DNA of 40,366 nucleotides, from contig PEXU01000042.1 of NCBI GenBank assembly GCA_002774635.1, positions 1 through 40,366 of the forward strand. The letters are read 5' to 3'. This document shows, one piece after another, positions 25,846-36,338 of this stretch (position 1 is the stretch's first letter; every line of letters starts with the position of its first letter). The translations under genes and the position numbers were made by a program. This DNA comes from Candidatus Kerfeldbacteria bacterium CG08_land_8_20_14_0_20_40_16. Its GTDB lineage: Bacteria; Patescibacteriota; Patescibacteriia; UM-FILTER-42-10. The notes below the pieces were generated by a model. That model searched no databases. It saw only the letters and a list, made by a program, of their open reading frames with translations, and was not told the origin of the DNA.

Positions 25846-27225
25846 ATGAAGCCTTCCGATTTAAAAGGAAAAAAAATAACAGTAATGGGATTAGGAATCC
25901 TAGGCGGTGGTACTGGCGTAGTGAAATTTTTAGTAAAGCACGGTGCCAAGGTTTTGGTTACTGATCTGAAATCTAGAAGGGAATTGGCCAATTCTTTGAA
26001 ACAGTTGAAATCCTTTCGGATTCAGTACGTGCTGGGTCGGCACCGCCTCTCGGACTTTATTGATTCCGATTTAATAATAAAAAATCCGGCCGTTCCCAAT
26101 GATTCAAAGTTTTTAAAAGCAGCTGCCCGGCATAAAGTACCGATTGAAAATGATGCCAGTCTTTTTTTTCAATATTGTCCCGTGCCGATTATTGGCATAA
26201 CCGGAACTAAGGGTAAATCGACAACCGTTGCTTTGTTAGAAAGAATTTTAAAAAAAAGTGGCATTCTCGTTGTTTTGGTGGGACATAATACTACCTCTGT
26301 TTTAGATCGGATTGAGTTAATCAAACCGAACTGCCTGGCCCTTTTTGAATTGTCCAGTTGGCGGTTAGAGGGATTGGCAAAAACGAAAAAAAGTCCCTGG
26401 ATCGCTGTTGTCACAAACGTTCTGCCTGATCATCTTAATACTTATCGGGGAATGAAAGAATATCAAGCGGCCAAAAAAAATATTTATCGCTTTCAAAATA
26501 GCGGCGATTACGTAATCCTTAACAAAGATAACGAGATTACCAGAAGTTTTGGAAAAAAAGTCCCGTCGCAGCGTTATTGGTTTTCGCTAAAGACATTTTC
26601 GAAACAGAATGGGGCATTTGTTAAGGATGGTAAAATCTTTTTTAGCTCCAGAGGAAAAGTTAGTTTAGTTGCCAATCTCGCTGATCTAAAAATAAAGGGC
26701 GACCACAATACTCATAATGCATTAGCGGCAGTGACAGTTGCTAAGCTGCTGAAGGTTAATAATGAAGATATTACCAGTGCTCTTTGCAGTTTTAAAGGAA
26801 TGCCCGGCCGGTTAGAACAGATTCGGGTTTTAAGGGGAGTAAAATTTTATAATGATACGGCAGCGACTAATCCCGCTGCTACCATCTCGGCTCTCAGATC
26901 TTTCAGGCAAAAAGTGACTCTGATTGCCGGCGGACAAAATAAAGGGTTAGACTACTTCCCATTAGCGCAGGAAATTGCGAAAAAAGTAAATGATTTAGTT
27001 CTTCTCCCTGGATCGGCTTCAAACGAATTAGCGAAACATCTTAATTACCTTGATTTTTCTTTTGGTCAAAATGATTCTTTAGCTTTAGCTCTTGGCGCTG
27101 CTTACCGGAAAGCAAAGAAAGGTGATATTATTCTTTTTTCTCCTGGCGCGGCCAGCTTTAATCTTTTTAAAAATGAGTTTGACCGGGGCAATAAGTTTAA
27201 AAAGATTGTAAATAAACTTCCATGA
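25846..27225 (+). CDS. murD: UDP-N-acetylmuramoylalanine--D-glutamate ligase
   Basis: ITVMGLGILGGGTGVVKFL, GITGTKGKSTTVALLERIL, NVLPDHLNTYRGMKEYQAAKKNIYRFQ, YNDTAATNPAATISALRSF. Start MKPSDLKG preferred; the track start is 25825. Confidence 0.92.
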   Translation: MKPSDLKGKKITVMGLGILGGGTGVVKFLVKHGAKVLVTDLKSRRELANSLKQLKSFRIQYVLGRHRLSDFIDSDLIIKNPAVPNDSKFLKAAARHKVPIENDASLFFQYCPVPIIGITGTKGKSTTVALLERILKKSGILVVLVGHNTTSVLDRIELIKPNCLALFELSSWRLEGLAKTKKSPWIAVVTNVLPDHLNTYRGMKEYQAAKKNIYRFQNSGDYVILNKDNEITRSFGKKVPSQRYWFSLKTFSKQNGAFVKDGKIFFSSRGKVSLVANLADLKIKGDHNTHNALAAVTVAKLLKVNNEDITSALCSFKGMPGRLEQIRVLRGVKFYNDTAATNPAATISALRSFRQKVTLIAGGQNKGLDYFPLAQEIAKKVNDLVLLPGSASNELAKHLNYLDFSFGQNDSLALALGAAYRKAKKGDIILFSPGAASFNLFKNEFDRGNKFKKIVNKLP

Positions 27226-28361
27226 CTGAGACCAGACTTCATCAACCTGATTATACCCTTATCGCTGTCATTTTTATCATAATCATTTTCGGATTGATAA
27301 TGCTGTCATCGGCCGGTACCGTTGTTGCTTATCAGAAGTTCGGTGACAGTAATTACTATTTAAAGCGCCAACTATTATTTGGAATATCGCTTGGCCTAGT
27401 CAGCCTTTTTGTTGCTTCTCGAATTGATTATCATTTTTGGCAAAAAACCGCCTTTCTTCTAATGGCTCTAACAATATTTGCTTTGGTAATCGTACTGGTT
27501 CCTTCTTTGGGTTATGAATTAGGAGGAGCGCGGAGATGGATAAATTTTGGCGGATTTGTCTTTCAGCCCTCGGAATTAGCCAAGCTTACTTTTATTCTGT
27601 ATCTGGCTACCTGGCTTTCTAAAAAAGGAAAGGAAATCAATAATCTTACTTACGGCTTTGCTTCCTTTTTAGTTTTATTAGGTCTAATCACAGTGTTAAT
27701 TATGTTGCAACCAGATCTTGGAACGATGACCGTCATTGCCTTTGTGGCAGTGATAGTTTATTTTGTGGCCGGCGGTAGCATTAAACATCTGATTGTAATA
27801 ATGTTGATCGGGGCCGCAATTTTTGGATTGCTGGTACAAATTGCTCCTTATCGCGCTGCCCGTTTTACCGTTTTTCTTAATCCCGAAATGGATCCTCAAG
27901 GAATTGGCTATCATGTTAATCAGGCCTTGCTGGCAATTGGATCAGGTGGCATATTTGGATTGGGCCTCGGTCATTCTCGCCAGAAATATAATTATCTTCC
28001 GGAAGTAACGGGTGATTCGATTTTTGCAGTGATTGCGGAAGAATTAGGCTTAATCATTTCTATCGGCCTAATATTGCTTTACTTAGTATTAATGTTAAGG
28101 GGATTCAGAATTTCTCGGGCCGCTCCCGATCAGTTCGGTAAATTAGTGGCGGTAGGAATTACCTGTTGGTTTACTTTTCAAGCGCTGGTTAATATTGGTT
28201 CAATGGTTTCGATTTTGCCCCTTACCGGAATCCCTTTGCCGTTTATTAGCTATGGAAGTTCGGCCATTGTAATTTCACTTCTGGCAATCGGAATTTTAAT
28301 CAATATTTCAAAACAGACCAAAGAATTAGAATTAAGTTCCTTACCAAGGGCAAAAAAATGA
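27222..28361 (+). CDS. ftsW: FtsW/RodA/SpoVE-family lipid II polymerase
   Basis: GGARRWINFGGFVFQPSELAKLTFILYLA, LQPDLGTMTV, GGIFGLGLGHSRQKYNYLPEVTGDSIFAVIAEELG, LPLTGIPLPFISYGSSAIV. Confidence 0.95.
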   Translation: MTETRLHQPDYTLIAVIFIIIIFGLIMLSSAGTVVAYQKFGDSNYYLKRQLLFGISLGLVSLFVASRIDYHFWQKTAFLLMALTIFALVIVLVPSLGYELGGARRWINFGGFVFQPSELAKLTFILYLATWLSKKGKEINNLTYGFASFLVLLGLITVLIMLQPDLGTMTVIAFVAVIVYFVAGGSIKHLIVIMLIGAAIFGLLVQIAPYRAARFTVFLNPEMDPQGIGYHVNQALLAIGSGGIFGLGLGHSRQKYNYLPEVTGDSIFAVIAEELGLIISIGLILLYLVLMLRGFRISRAAPDQFGKLVAVGITCWFTFQALVNIGSMVSILPLTGIPLPFISYGSSAIVISLLAIGILINISKQTKELELSSLPRAKK

Positions 28362-29071
28362 AAGGATTGATTAGAACAAGTCCTGCAAACTTCTTCAACT
28401 TAAAAGGATTGAATTTTAGTGATTTTATAAATAAGCAAAATCAGGTTTGGGATATTATAATAAATCTGGCTGATTATCTTGAAAAAATAATCATCAGACG
28501 GCAGCTATCCAAAAATATTCAACTTCACTCTTCGACCGCGATATTAGGCAATAAAATTAGGATCGATGCTGACGTAATCATCAGCCCCTTCAGTTTTTTA
28601 GATGCCAGCAAGGGCCCAATTTGGATTGGGAAAGGGGCTAAGATTCTTTCGGGAACTAGAATCAGGGGGCCCGCTTTGATCGGAAAAAATTGCCAGGTTA
28701 ATGGAGAAATAAAAAATTCCTTAATCTTAGACGAAGCTCATTCTGATCATTTATCAAATTACGTTGGCGATAGTATTGTCGGCAGGAATTGCCGTTTAGG
28801 ATGCGGAACGATATTAAGCAATAGGCGTTTTGACCGAAAAACAATTAGGATTAAAATAAAAAAACAAAATATTTCTACCGGCACTGATCGTTTAGGAGCT
28901 ATTTTGGGCGACAAGGTAAAAACTGGTTGCCATTCCCTTTTGGGCCCTGGCGCTCTAATCGGCCCAGATTCCTGGATTGGTCAGCAAGTCATAGTAAAAA
29001 ATGAATATATTGAAAAAGGTCGATTATTAGTGCTTAAACAAAGCATCCGAGTTAATAAAATCAAATTATGA
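28358..29071 (+). CDS. left-handed beta-helix (GlmU C-terminal-like) protein
   Basis: Hexapeptide-like ILGNKIRIDADVIISPFSFLDASKGPIWIGKGAKILSGTRIRGPALIGKNCQVNGEIKNSLILDEAHSDHLSNYVGDSIVGRNCRLGCGTI. Start overlaps the ftsW stop (ATGA). Confidence 0.82.
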   Translation: MKGLIRTSPANFFNLKGLNFSDFINKQNQVWDIIINLADYLEKIIIRRQLSKNIQLHSSTAILGNKIRIDADVIISPFSFLDASKGPIWIGKGAKILSGTRIRGPALIGKNCQVNGEIKNSLILDEAHSDHLSNYVGDSIVGRNCRLGCGTILSNRRFDRKTIRIKIKKQNISTGTDRLGAILGDKVKTGCHSLLGPGALIGPDSWIGQQVIVKNEYIEKGRLLVLKQSIRVNKIKL

Positions 29072-30204
29072 AAGTTGTTATTACCGGCGGAGGAACCGGC
29101 GGCTCAATCACCCCTTTACTGGCTATTTATCAAGAGTTAAAGAAACGTGATAATTCGTTCCTTTTTATTGGCGGTCGGTTTACAATTGAAAAAGATTTTG
29201 CTGAAGAAAATGGAATACCATTTCATTCCATTGCTTCGGGAAAATTAAGGCGCTATCTTGATTTAAGTAATCTCCTCGCGCCGATATTTGTTTTAATCGG
29301 ATTTTTTCAAGCGTTGTATCTATTAATAAAAAATCGTCCGAATGTAGTAATTGCCGCGGGAAGCTTTGTTTCGGTACCGGTGATCTGGGCCAGTTGGTTA
29401 TTAAAGATTCCAGCTCTTATACATCAATTAGATATTAAAAAGGGATTGGCTAATGCCCTAATGGCCCCCTTTGCTACAAGAATAACAGTTACTTTTCCCT
29501 CATCTTTAAAAGATTTTTCCAGAAAAAAAACGGTACTAACCGGAAATCCAGTACGAGATGACATTTTTCTAGGTACCACCCAAACTGCGTATCAGATTTT
29601 TAATCTTAAAAAGGAGGTACCGACTTTACTTATTTTAGGGGGCGGTACCGGGGCCCTAGCGATTAATAAAATAGTAAACCAATCCTTAAGTCAATTAATT
29701 TCATTCTGTCAAATCATTCACATTGCTGGCAAGGGAAAAAATATATTTCAAAATGATAAGCTTAAAGAAACTTATCGGCCTCAGACATTGGATACCGTGC
29801 TGGCTGACGATAAAGATTTGTATCACAAAGAAAAGACTTTTGAGCATTACCATGTATATGAATTTTTGTCCGATGAGCTAAAACATGCTGTTCAGGTAGC
29901 GGATCTAGTAGTGACCAGGGCGGGAATCTCCACCCTTACGGAACTGGCCGCTTTAGAGAAACCATTGATAATAATTCCGCTTCCCAATACCCATCAGGAG
30001 GAAAATGCGAAATATTTTGAGCGAGAAAACGCAGCTTTAATCTTAAATCAGCATTTACTTACCCCGGAACTGTTTACTAACTTTATTCATGATTTATTGA
30101 GAAATAAAGCTAAGCGTGATGAATTGTCAGCCAATATCAAGAAGCTGTTTAACCCTGATGCCGCCGCTAGGATAACTAACGAGATTTATAAAATTGGAAA
30201 ATAA
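29068..30204 (+). CDS. murG: UDP-N-acetylglucosamine--N-acetylmuramyl-(pentapeptide) pyrophosphoryl-undecaprenol GlcNAc transferase
   Basis: MKVVITGGGTGGSITPLLAI, IHQLDIKKGLANALMAPFATRITVTF, LTGNPVRDDIF, TRAGISTLTELAALEKPLIIIPLPNTHQEENAKYF. Confidence 0.95.
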   Translation: MKVVITGGGTGGSITPLLAIYQELKKRDNSFLFIGGRFTIEKDFAEENGIPFHSIASGKLRRYLDLSNLLAPIFVLIGFFQALYLLIKNRPNVVIAAGSFVSVPVIWASWLLKIPALIHQLDIKKGLANALMAPFATRITVTFPSSLKDFSRKKTVLTGNPVRDDIFLGTTQTAYQIFNLKKEVPTLLILGGGTGALAINKIVNQSLSQLISFCQIIHIAGKGKNIFQNDKLKETYRPQTLDTVLADDKDLYHKEKTFEHYHVYEFLSDELKHAVQVADLVVTRAGISTLTELAALEKPLIIIPLPNTHQEENAKYFERENAALILNQHLLTPELFTNFIHDLLRNKAKRDELSANIKKLFNPDAAARITNEIYKIGK

Positions 30205-31616
30205 TGAATCTTGAGAAAGTAAAACGAATTCATTTTATTGGGATTGCCGGCATTGGAATGAGCGCCGTGGCCGCCATGGCTAAAAAACTGGACTATCAGA
30301 TTAGCGGGAGCGACGAGAACGCTTATCCGCCGGCTACCCTAGTGCTTGACGCGAATAATATTTTTTTCCATAAGCAGTACAAAAAGGAGCACATCCAGGG
30401 CCAGGATCTAGTGGTAATTGGGGCCGGTCAGGATCCGGATAATAACCTTGAGGTCAGAGAAGTGCAAAAGCAGGGGATTGAAGTAGTTTCCTTTGCGGAA
30501 CTGCTTTACCTTTTCACAAAAGATAAGTTTAGAATAGTGGTGGCCGGAACACATGGCAAAACCACCACCGCTTCTCTCATTGCCTGGGCTTTAAATTCAA
30601 CAGGACAGAAAATCGGATTTTTTATCGGCGGTTATGTAAAAGATTTTAAAACGAATTACTCCTTGTCCCAATCAAATAATTTTTTAATAGAGGGTGATGA
30701 GTATTATTCCTCCTTTTTTGATAAGCGGCCCAAGTTTTTGCATTATCACCCCTCGCTTTTAGTGATTACTAATTTAGACCTTGACCACTATGATTATTAT
30801 CGGAATTTAGACGACCTCATTGATAAGTTTAAAAAGTGTATAAAAGCAATGCCGCCGGACGGCGTTATTGTCGCCTGTCATGATGATCAGAATGTCAGAA
30901 AGCTTCTGAAGCGCTCGGAGAGGAAAATTATTTGGTATGGACTGAAGGGAAATCAGCAAAAATGGAAGGCAGAAAACATCATTTACTCCGGTGACTCAAT
31001 GAGTTTTAGAGCAAGGAATTTAGAGACCAAAGAAAAAGAAAAGATAGATTTAAAAATTTTAGGCCAGCATAACGTTCTTAATTGTCTGGCCGCCCTAGCG
31101 ACATTGGATTATTTAGGAATTTCCCTACGAAGTTATAAGGAAAATTTACTCAAGTTTCAAGGATCGCAACGTCGATTTGAAAAAAAAGGTGAAGCTAAAG
31201 AAATAATCGTCATTGATGATTATGCCCATCATCCTACCGCGGTCCAAGCGACTATTGATACGGCCAGGGCGGTTTTTCCCAATCGGCGCATCTGGGCGGT
31301 GTTCGAGCCTCATACTTTCAGCCGGACCAAAGCAACCCTCGAACAGCTGGCCCACTCTTTTTTATCAGCGGACCAAGTGATTATTCCGAAGATCTATCCG
31401 GCCCGGGAAAAATTCAAAAAAGGAGGCATTACCGCCCAAAAAGTAGTTGACGAAATTAAGAAATATCAGCAAAATGTTTATTATCTGCCCACTCAAGGCG
31501 AAGTGGTAGAGCACTTACTGAAGGAATTGCGGCCCAAAGACGTAGTAATAATAATGGCAGTTGGTGTTTTTAACCAAGTTGCTGATTTATTATTATCAAA
31601 AATAGAAAATGGATGA
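30204..31616 (+). CDS. murC: UDP-N-acetylmuramate--L-alanine ligase
   Basis: IHFIGIAGIGMSAVAAMAKKLDYQISGSDEN, VAGTHGKTTTASLIAWAL, EGDEYYSSFFDKRPKFLHYHPSLLVITNLDLDHYDYY, DDYAHHPTAVQATIDTARAVFPNRRIWAVFEPHTFSRT. Confidence 0.97.
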   Translation: MNLEKVKRIHFIGIAGIGMSAVAAMAKKLDYQISGSDENAYPPATLVLDANNIFFHKQYKKEHIQGQDLVVIGAGQDPDNNLEVREVQKQGIEVVSFAELLYLFTKDKFRIVVAGTHGKTTTASLIAWALNSTGQKIGFFIGGYVKDFKTNYSLSQSNNFLIEGDEYYSSFFDKRPKFLHYHPSLLVITNLDLDHYDYYRNLDDLIDKFKKCIKAMPPDGVIVACHDDQNVRKLLKRSERKIIWYGLKGNQQKWKAENIIYSGDSMSFRARNLETKEKEKIDLKILGQHNVLNCLAALATLDYLGISLRSYKENLLKFQGSQRRFEKKGEAKEIIVIDDYAHHPTAVQATIDTARAVFPNRRIWAVFEPHTFSRTKATLEQLAHSFLSADQVIIPKIYPAREKFKKGGITAQKVVDEIKKYQQNVYYLPTQGEVVEHLLKELRPKDVVIIMAVGVFNQVADLLLSKIENG

Positions 31617-32574
31617 TTTAGCGATGTTAAATAAAAAACTGGACGGACGGGTCAAATCTCAACGGCCGTTAGCGCCGTTTACGACCTATAAAATTGGTGG
31701 TCCAGCCGATTATTATTTCAAAGCGGAAAACCAAGCGGACCTCAAAAATGCGGTTCTGGCGGCAAGAGAATTGAATCTGCCTTTTTTTATCTTGGCTCGG
31801 GGAAGCAATGTTTTAATTTCTGATAGTGGCTTCAGGGGTCTGATTGTACACAACAAGCCCCGTCAGTGTACAGTGAAAGGAAATAGCATTGTTGCGGATT
31901 CCGGAATTAATTTGAGCCAATTGGCTAATTTTGCCAAGGAAAATTCTTTATCTGGAATTGAGTTTGCGGCCGGAATTCCGGGTAGTCTAGGAGGCGCGAT
32001 TAGAGGGAATGCTGGCGCCTGGGGCAAAGAAATGAAGGATTTAGTTAAGAAAGTATTGATCATTTCAGAGCAAGGTGTATTTAAAGAAAGTAACCAGGAA
32101 CAGTGTGAATTTAAGTATCGTGATAGCGTCTTCAAACACAATTCCGAAATTATTCTATCCGCCGAGTTGGGATTGCAAAAGGGGAACAAGGACGAAATAG
32201 CCAAAGAAATTAGGCGGATCGTGAAGGAAAAGAAAAAAAAGCAGGAATTTAAATTGCCCAGCGCCGGCTGCGTTTTCAAGAATCCCCTTGTGGATTATTC
32301 GATATCTGAATTAATTCAGAAAAAAATTGATCCCGAGAAAAGAAAGGCCGACGGCACAATTCCCGCTGGTTACCTAATTGAGGAAACGGGATTAAAGGGA
32401 AAGCGAATCGGAGACGCAATGGTTTCAGATATTCATGCAAATTTCATTGTGAATCTTGGAAAGGCGACTGCGGAAAACGTAATAATCCTCATTGGAATTA
32501 TTAAAGAAAAAGTAAGGGGTCAATTTGGAATTCAACTTCAGGAGGAAATTCAATATGTGGGATTCGATAATTAA
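31609..32574 (+). CDS. murB: UDP-N-acetylenolpyruvoylglucosamine reductase
   Basis: [104 protein letters not shown]. Alternative start ATG 31624. Confidence 0.96.
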   Translation: MDDLAMLNKKLDGRVKSQRPLAPFTTYKIGGPADYYFKAENQADLKNAVLAARELNLPFFILARGSNVLISDSGFRGLIVHNKPRQCTVKGNSIVADSGINLSQLANFAKENSLSGIEFAAGIPGSLGGAIRGNAGAWGKEMKDLVKKVLIISEQGVFKESNQEQCEFKYRDSVFKHNSEIILSAELGLQKGNKDEIAKEIRRIVKEKKKKQEFKLPSAGCVFKNPLVDYSISELIQKKIDPEKRKADGTIPAGYLIEETGLKGKRIGDAMVSDIHANFIVNLGKATAENVIILIGIIKEKVRGQFGIQLQEEIQYVGFDN

Positions 32575-32591
32575 ATCGACTAAATAAAACA

Positions 32592-35360
32592 ATGTCTTTA
32601 TTCACAAAAGTCTTTGGCGACCCAAACAAAAAAGTTCTCGATCAATTACTTGAGAGAGTTGTTGAGGTAAATAAATACCAGCAGGAATTTAAGAAGCTTC
32701 CCAACGAAAGTTTTAAAGCAAAGACCGAAGGGTTCAAAAAACAGGTCAAATCAGGAAAGTCGCTGGATGAAATTTTGCCCGAAACCTTTGCTCTGGTGCG
32801 CGAAGCAGCTAACCGGACAATTCATCAGTTTCCCTATGATACCCAGGTCTTGGGCGGTATTGTATTACACCAAGGGAAAATAGCGGAAATGAAAACCGGA
32901 GAAGGCAAAACTTTAGCCGCCACCATGCCACTTTACCTAAATGCGCTGAAAGGAAAAGGGGCTCATTTAGTGACGGTAAATGACTATTTAGCTCGAAGAG
33001 ATACTGTTTGGATGGGCCAGATTTATCATTTTTTGGGGCTGTCCGTGGGATGTATTCAGCACGAAAGCGCCTTTGTTTTCGATCCAGCAGTGAAAGCCAG
33101 TGATAACCAGACGGAGATGTCATATCAGGTTGATATAGATTTTTTAAGATCAGTGAAAAGGAATGAAGCATATCAAGCAGATATTATTTACGGTACAAAC
33201 AATGAATTCGGCTTTGACTATTTACGGGACAATATGGTCAGCAGTATATCACAAATGGTTCAAAAAGGGCTTAATTATGCGATTGTTGACGAAGTAGACA
33301 GTATTTTAATTGATGAAGCGCGCACTCCCTTAATTATTTCTGCACCGGCCGAGGAAGCAACTGAACAATACTTAAAATTTGCCCAATTAGCGGAAAAGCT
33401 AGAAGAGGGCCCAGATTACAACGTTGATGAAAAAATGCGCGCTGCTACTTTGACGGAACAGGGGATTGCTAAAATGGAAAAATGGCTTGGGGTCGGTAAC
33501 CTTTACGAAGCAGGGGGAATTGAATCAGTGCACCATGTCGAGCAGGCTTTGAAAGCAAAAGCATTGTTTAAGCGCGATCGAGATTACGTGGTAAAGGATG
33601 GGGAGATAATTATTGTTGATGAATTTACCGGCCGGTTGATGTTCGGCAGGCGTTACTCTGAAGGTCTACATCAAGCCATCGAAGCGAAAGAAAAAGTGGA
33701 AATTAAACAAGAGAGTCAAACCCTAGCCACAATTACTTTCCAAAATTATTTCAGGCTCTATAAAAAATTAGCGGGAATGACTGGCACGGCTACTACCGAA
33801 GCGGAAGAATTTGCCAAAATATATAAACTGGAAGTGGTGGAAATACCCACTAATAAGCCTATGATTCGGAAGGATCTACCGGACCGGATCTACAAAGCAG
33901 AAGAAGGAAAATTAAGGGCAATTGTAAAGGAGATTAAGGAACGACATACCAAGGGGCAACCGGTCTTAGTGGGAACGATATCAATTGAAAAAAATGAGTT
34001 GCTGGGGCAAATGCTGGCCATGGAAGGGATTCCCCATCAAATCTTAAATGCCAAACAGCACGAACAAGAAGCAAAAATAATTGCCCAGGCCGGAAAAAGC
34101 GGGGCGGTTACCGTAGCCACTAACATGGCGGGCCGCGGAGTTGATATTATTTTTGGCGGCAATCCACCCGATTCTCATGATTCGGAAAAGGTAAAGTCAG
34201 TCGGCGGGCTGTTTGTTTTGGGTACCGAGCGGCACGAAGCAAGAAGAATTGACAACCAGCTGCGGGGCCGTTCCGGCCGACAGGGCGATCCGGGAGAATC
34301 CCAGTTTTATGTATCAATGGAAGATGATCTAATGAGGATATTTGGATCCGATCGCATGAAAGCTATTATGGAAAGGCTGGGCATTCCCGATGATTTGCCG
34401 ATTGAAAATAAGATGATTTCAAAATCCTTAGAGGCGGCTCAAAAAAAGGTGGAAGGAAATAACTTTGACATTAGAAAGCATTTAGTGGAATTTGATGACG
34501 TGATCAATAAACATCGTGAGGTTGTCTACAAAAAGCGAAAAGAGGTTTTGAATTCTGAAAAAAAGCCGTCGGGTTATCGGGAGGAAGTAATAAAAATGAT
34601 TGAGGATGAAATAGAGCAGGTAGTATCCTTTCACACTGATTCCGAAGATGAACGCAGTTGGAATATCGAGGAAATTTATGAAGTAGTGGATACCATCTTT
34701 CCCATTTCGATGGAAGTAAGGGTGAAGATGGACGATATCCAGAAGGAAGCAGGCACTAAATTGCAGGACGCTCAAAGCCGGACGCATCTAATCAAATACC
34801 TGTTTGATCTGGCTCAAAAAGCCTATGCCGAACACGAGGCGCGAGTGGGAGATCCAAACTTAATGCGTATTTTGGAACGGGCCGTGGCCCTACGGGTAAT
34901 GGATAACCTTTGGGTTGATCATTTAGCAATGATGGAGCATCTAAGAGTAGGCATTGGCCTTAGAGGATATGGACAGAGAGATCCGCTGGTAGAATATCAA
35001 AGAGAATCATATCAGCTGTTTACCAATTTAATAGAGAATATCCGCAGTCAGATTGTCCATACCATCTTTAAAGTTGTCCCTGCTGGCCAAATGGCGCCAT
35101 CGGTTATGGAAAAGTCTGGTAAGATTATTAAAGCGCCCTCCAAGGTAATGTCAGAGCAACATCAGCATTTTGTCCCACTTCAAGAACAGCCGGCCAATTA
35201 CGATAGTACTATTGCTTCCCAAAAATCCTCGGAAGCTCTTCCGGGAACAAAAATTTCGTCAGTCGGAAGGCTTAAAACATTAGCCGGCCAAAAAATTGGA
35301 CGCAACGACCCTTGCCCGTGCGGTTCGGGCAAAAAGTATAAGAAATGCCATGGGGCGTAG
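32592..35360 (+). CDS. secA: preprotein translocase ATPase SecA
   Basis: [86 protein letters not shown]-terminal zinc motif [17 protein letters not shown]. Confidence 0.98.
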   Translation: MSLFTKVFGDPNKKVLDQLLERVVEVNKYQQEFKKLPNESFKAKTEGFKKQVKSGKSLDEILPETFALVREAANRTIHQFPYDTQVLGGIVLHQGKIAEMKTGEGKTLAATMPLYLNALKGKGAHLVTVNDYLARRDTVWMGQIYHFLGLSVGCIQHESAFVFDPAVKASDNQTEMSYQVDIDFLRSVKRNEAYQADIIYGTNNEFGFDYLRDNMVSSISQMVQKGLNYAIVDEVDSILIDEARTPLIISAPAEEATEQYLKFAQLAEKLEEGPDYNVDEKMRAATLTEQGIAKMEKWLGVGNLYEAGGIESVHHVEQALKAKALFKRDRDYVVKDGEIIIVDEFTGRLMFGRRYSEGLHQAIEAKEKVEIKQESQTLATITFQNYFRLYKKLAGMTGTATTEAEEFAKIYKLEVVEIPTNKPMIRKDLPDRIYKAEEGKLRAIVKEIKERHTKGQPVLVGTISIEKNELLGQMLAMEGIPHQILNAKQHEQEAKIIAQAGKSGAVTVATNMAGRGVDIIFGGNPPDSHDSEKVKSVGGLFVLGTERHEARRIDNQLRGRSGRQGDPGESQFYVSMEDDLMRIFGSDRMKAIMERLGIPDDLPIENKMISKSLEAAQKKVEGNNFDIRKHLVEFDDVINKHREVVYKKRKEVLNSEKKPSGYREEVIKMIEDEIEQVVSFHTDSEDERSWNIEEIYEVVDTIFPISMEVRVKMDDIQKEAGTKLQDAQSRTHLIKYLFDLAQKAYAEHEARVGDPNLMRILERAVALRVMDNLWVDHLAMMEHLRVGIGLRGYGQRDPLVEYQRESYQLFTNLIENIRSQIVHTIFKVVPAGQMAPSVMEKSGKIIKAPSKVMSEQHQHFVPLQEQPANYDSTIASQKSSEALPGTKISSVGRLKTLAGQKIGRNDPCPCGSGKKYKKCHGA

Positions 35361-35364
35361 AAAT

Positions 35365-35817
35365 ATGAATAAATCGATTCAAAATCAAAAAGAATTGATA
35401 GAAGCGGTTAGATATGTTACTTCGGAAACGTCAAAGATGGCTCAGAGTATAGTTGGCAAGAACTTTCCAATAAAATCGCTGACAATATTCACACACTCGC
35501 AGCCAGAGTTTGAATTATTGACCGAAATACTGACGAAAATTGGAAAACCGTATAACTATAATAATGGGCCGCGAGTCGAGTTATACGAACCGATCGAAGT
35601 TGGAGAAAATCATATTACTCATCTACGTATCCGAAAGCCAGACCCTGAACGTCCCCAAGTAGGATGTAATGATTTTGAAACAGATTATGTGACCTTCAAA
35701 AATGAGTACTTATCGCAACATTCTAATAATCTTATTCTTATCAAAAGATCAGAGTATGAGATGATTGAGCTGCGAGATAGAGAATTTGATGTACTCGCGT
35801 ATGTGGTCTCTAATTGA
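35365..35817 (+). CDS. uncharacterised conserved-looking protein (150 aa)
   Basis: MNKSIQNQKELIEAVRYVTSETSKMAQSIVGKNFPIKSLTIFTHSQPEFELL...PRVELYEPIEVGENHITHLRIRKPDPERPQVGCNDFETDYVTF. Start at ATG 35365 (the track start 35296 lies inside secA). Confidence 0.7.
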   Translation: MNKSIQNQKELIEAVRYVTSETSKMAQSIVGKNFPIKSLTIFTHSQPEFELLTEILTKIGKPYNYNNGPRVELYEPIEVGENHITHLRIRKPDPERPQVGCNDFETDYVTFKNEYLSQHSNNLILIKRSEYEMIELRDREFDVLAYVVSN

Positions 35818-35876
35818 AGTATTCTTATGGATAGAGGAATAAAATCAAGAAATGTCACGGCGCCTAAGTAAAAGCA

Positions 35877-36281
35877 ATGAAAAAACATCCCAAAATCTGC
35901 AGTGCCTGCCTTTTAGGAACAAATTGCCGTTATGACGGCAGAAACAAAACAAGCCACGCAGTTATTAATCTTTCTAAAAAAGAAATTTTAATCCCAGTCT
36001 GCCCGGAGCAATTGGGTGGTTTAGCAACCCCAAGAGAGCCAGCGGAACAAACCGACCAAGAAGTATTTACCCAATCAGGAAAAGATGTTACTGCCGACTT
36101 CGTAAAAGGGGCTAAGGAGGTTTTAAAACTAGCAAAGCTGTTGGGAGTGAAAGAGGCAATTCTGAAGCAAAAAAGCCCTTCTTGCGGAAGTGGAATGATT
36201 TACGATGGTACGTTTTCCGGCAGGATAATTAAGGGAAACGGCGTTACCGCTAAGTTATTAAAGAAAACGGAATTCGGGTGA
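35877..36281 (+). CDS. DUF523 family protein (YbbK-like)
   Basis: ICSACLLGTNCRYDGRNK, IPVCPEQLGGLATPREPAE, ILKQKSPSCGSGMIYDGTFSG. Confidence 0.93.
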   Translation: MKKHPKICSACLLGTNCRYDGRNKTSHAVINLSKKEILIPVCPEQLGGLATPREPAEQTDQEVFTQSGKDVTADFVKGAKEVLKLAKLLGVKEAILKQKSPSCGSGMIYDGTFSGRIIKGNGVTAKLLKKTEFG

Positions 36282-36338
36282 TAACCGAGGAAGAACTCTA
36301 GGCGCCGCAACCCACTCAAAATAGAATTAAAAAGTGCT

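Noticed and set aside
31863-32279. 138-aa minus-strand ORF
   Set aside because: Lies wholly inside murB on the opposite strand; low-complexity translation without recognisable motifs; shadow ORF.
32809-33171. 120-aa minus-strand ORF
   Set aside because: Antisense to the SecA nucleotide-binding domain; no recognisable motif.
35296-35364. N-terminal extension of the 35365-35817 protein
   Set aside because: Overlaps the conserved SecA C-terminal zinc motif out of frame; ATG 35365 is just after the secA stop.
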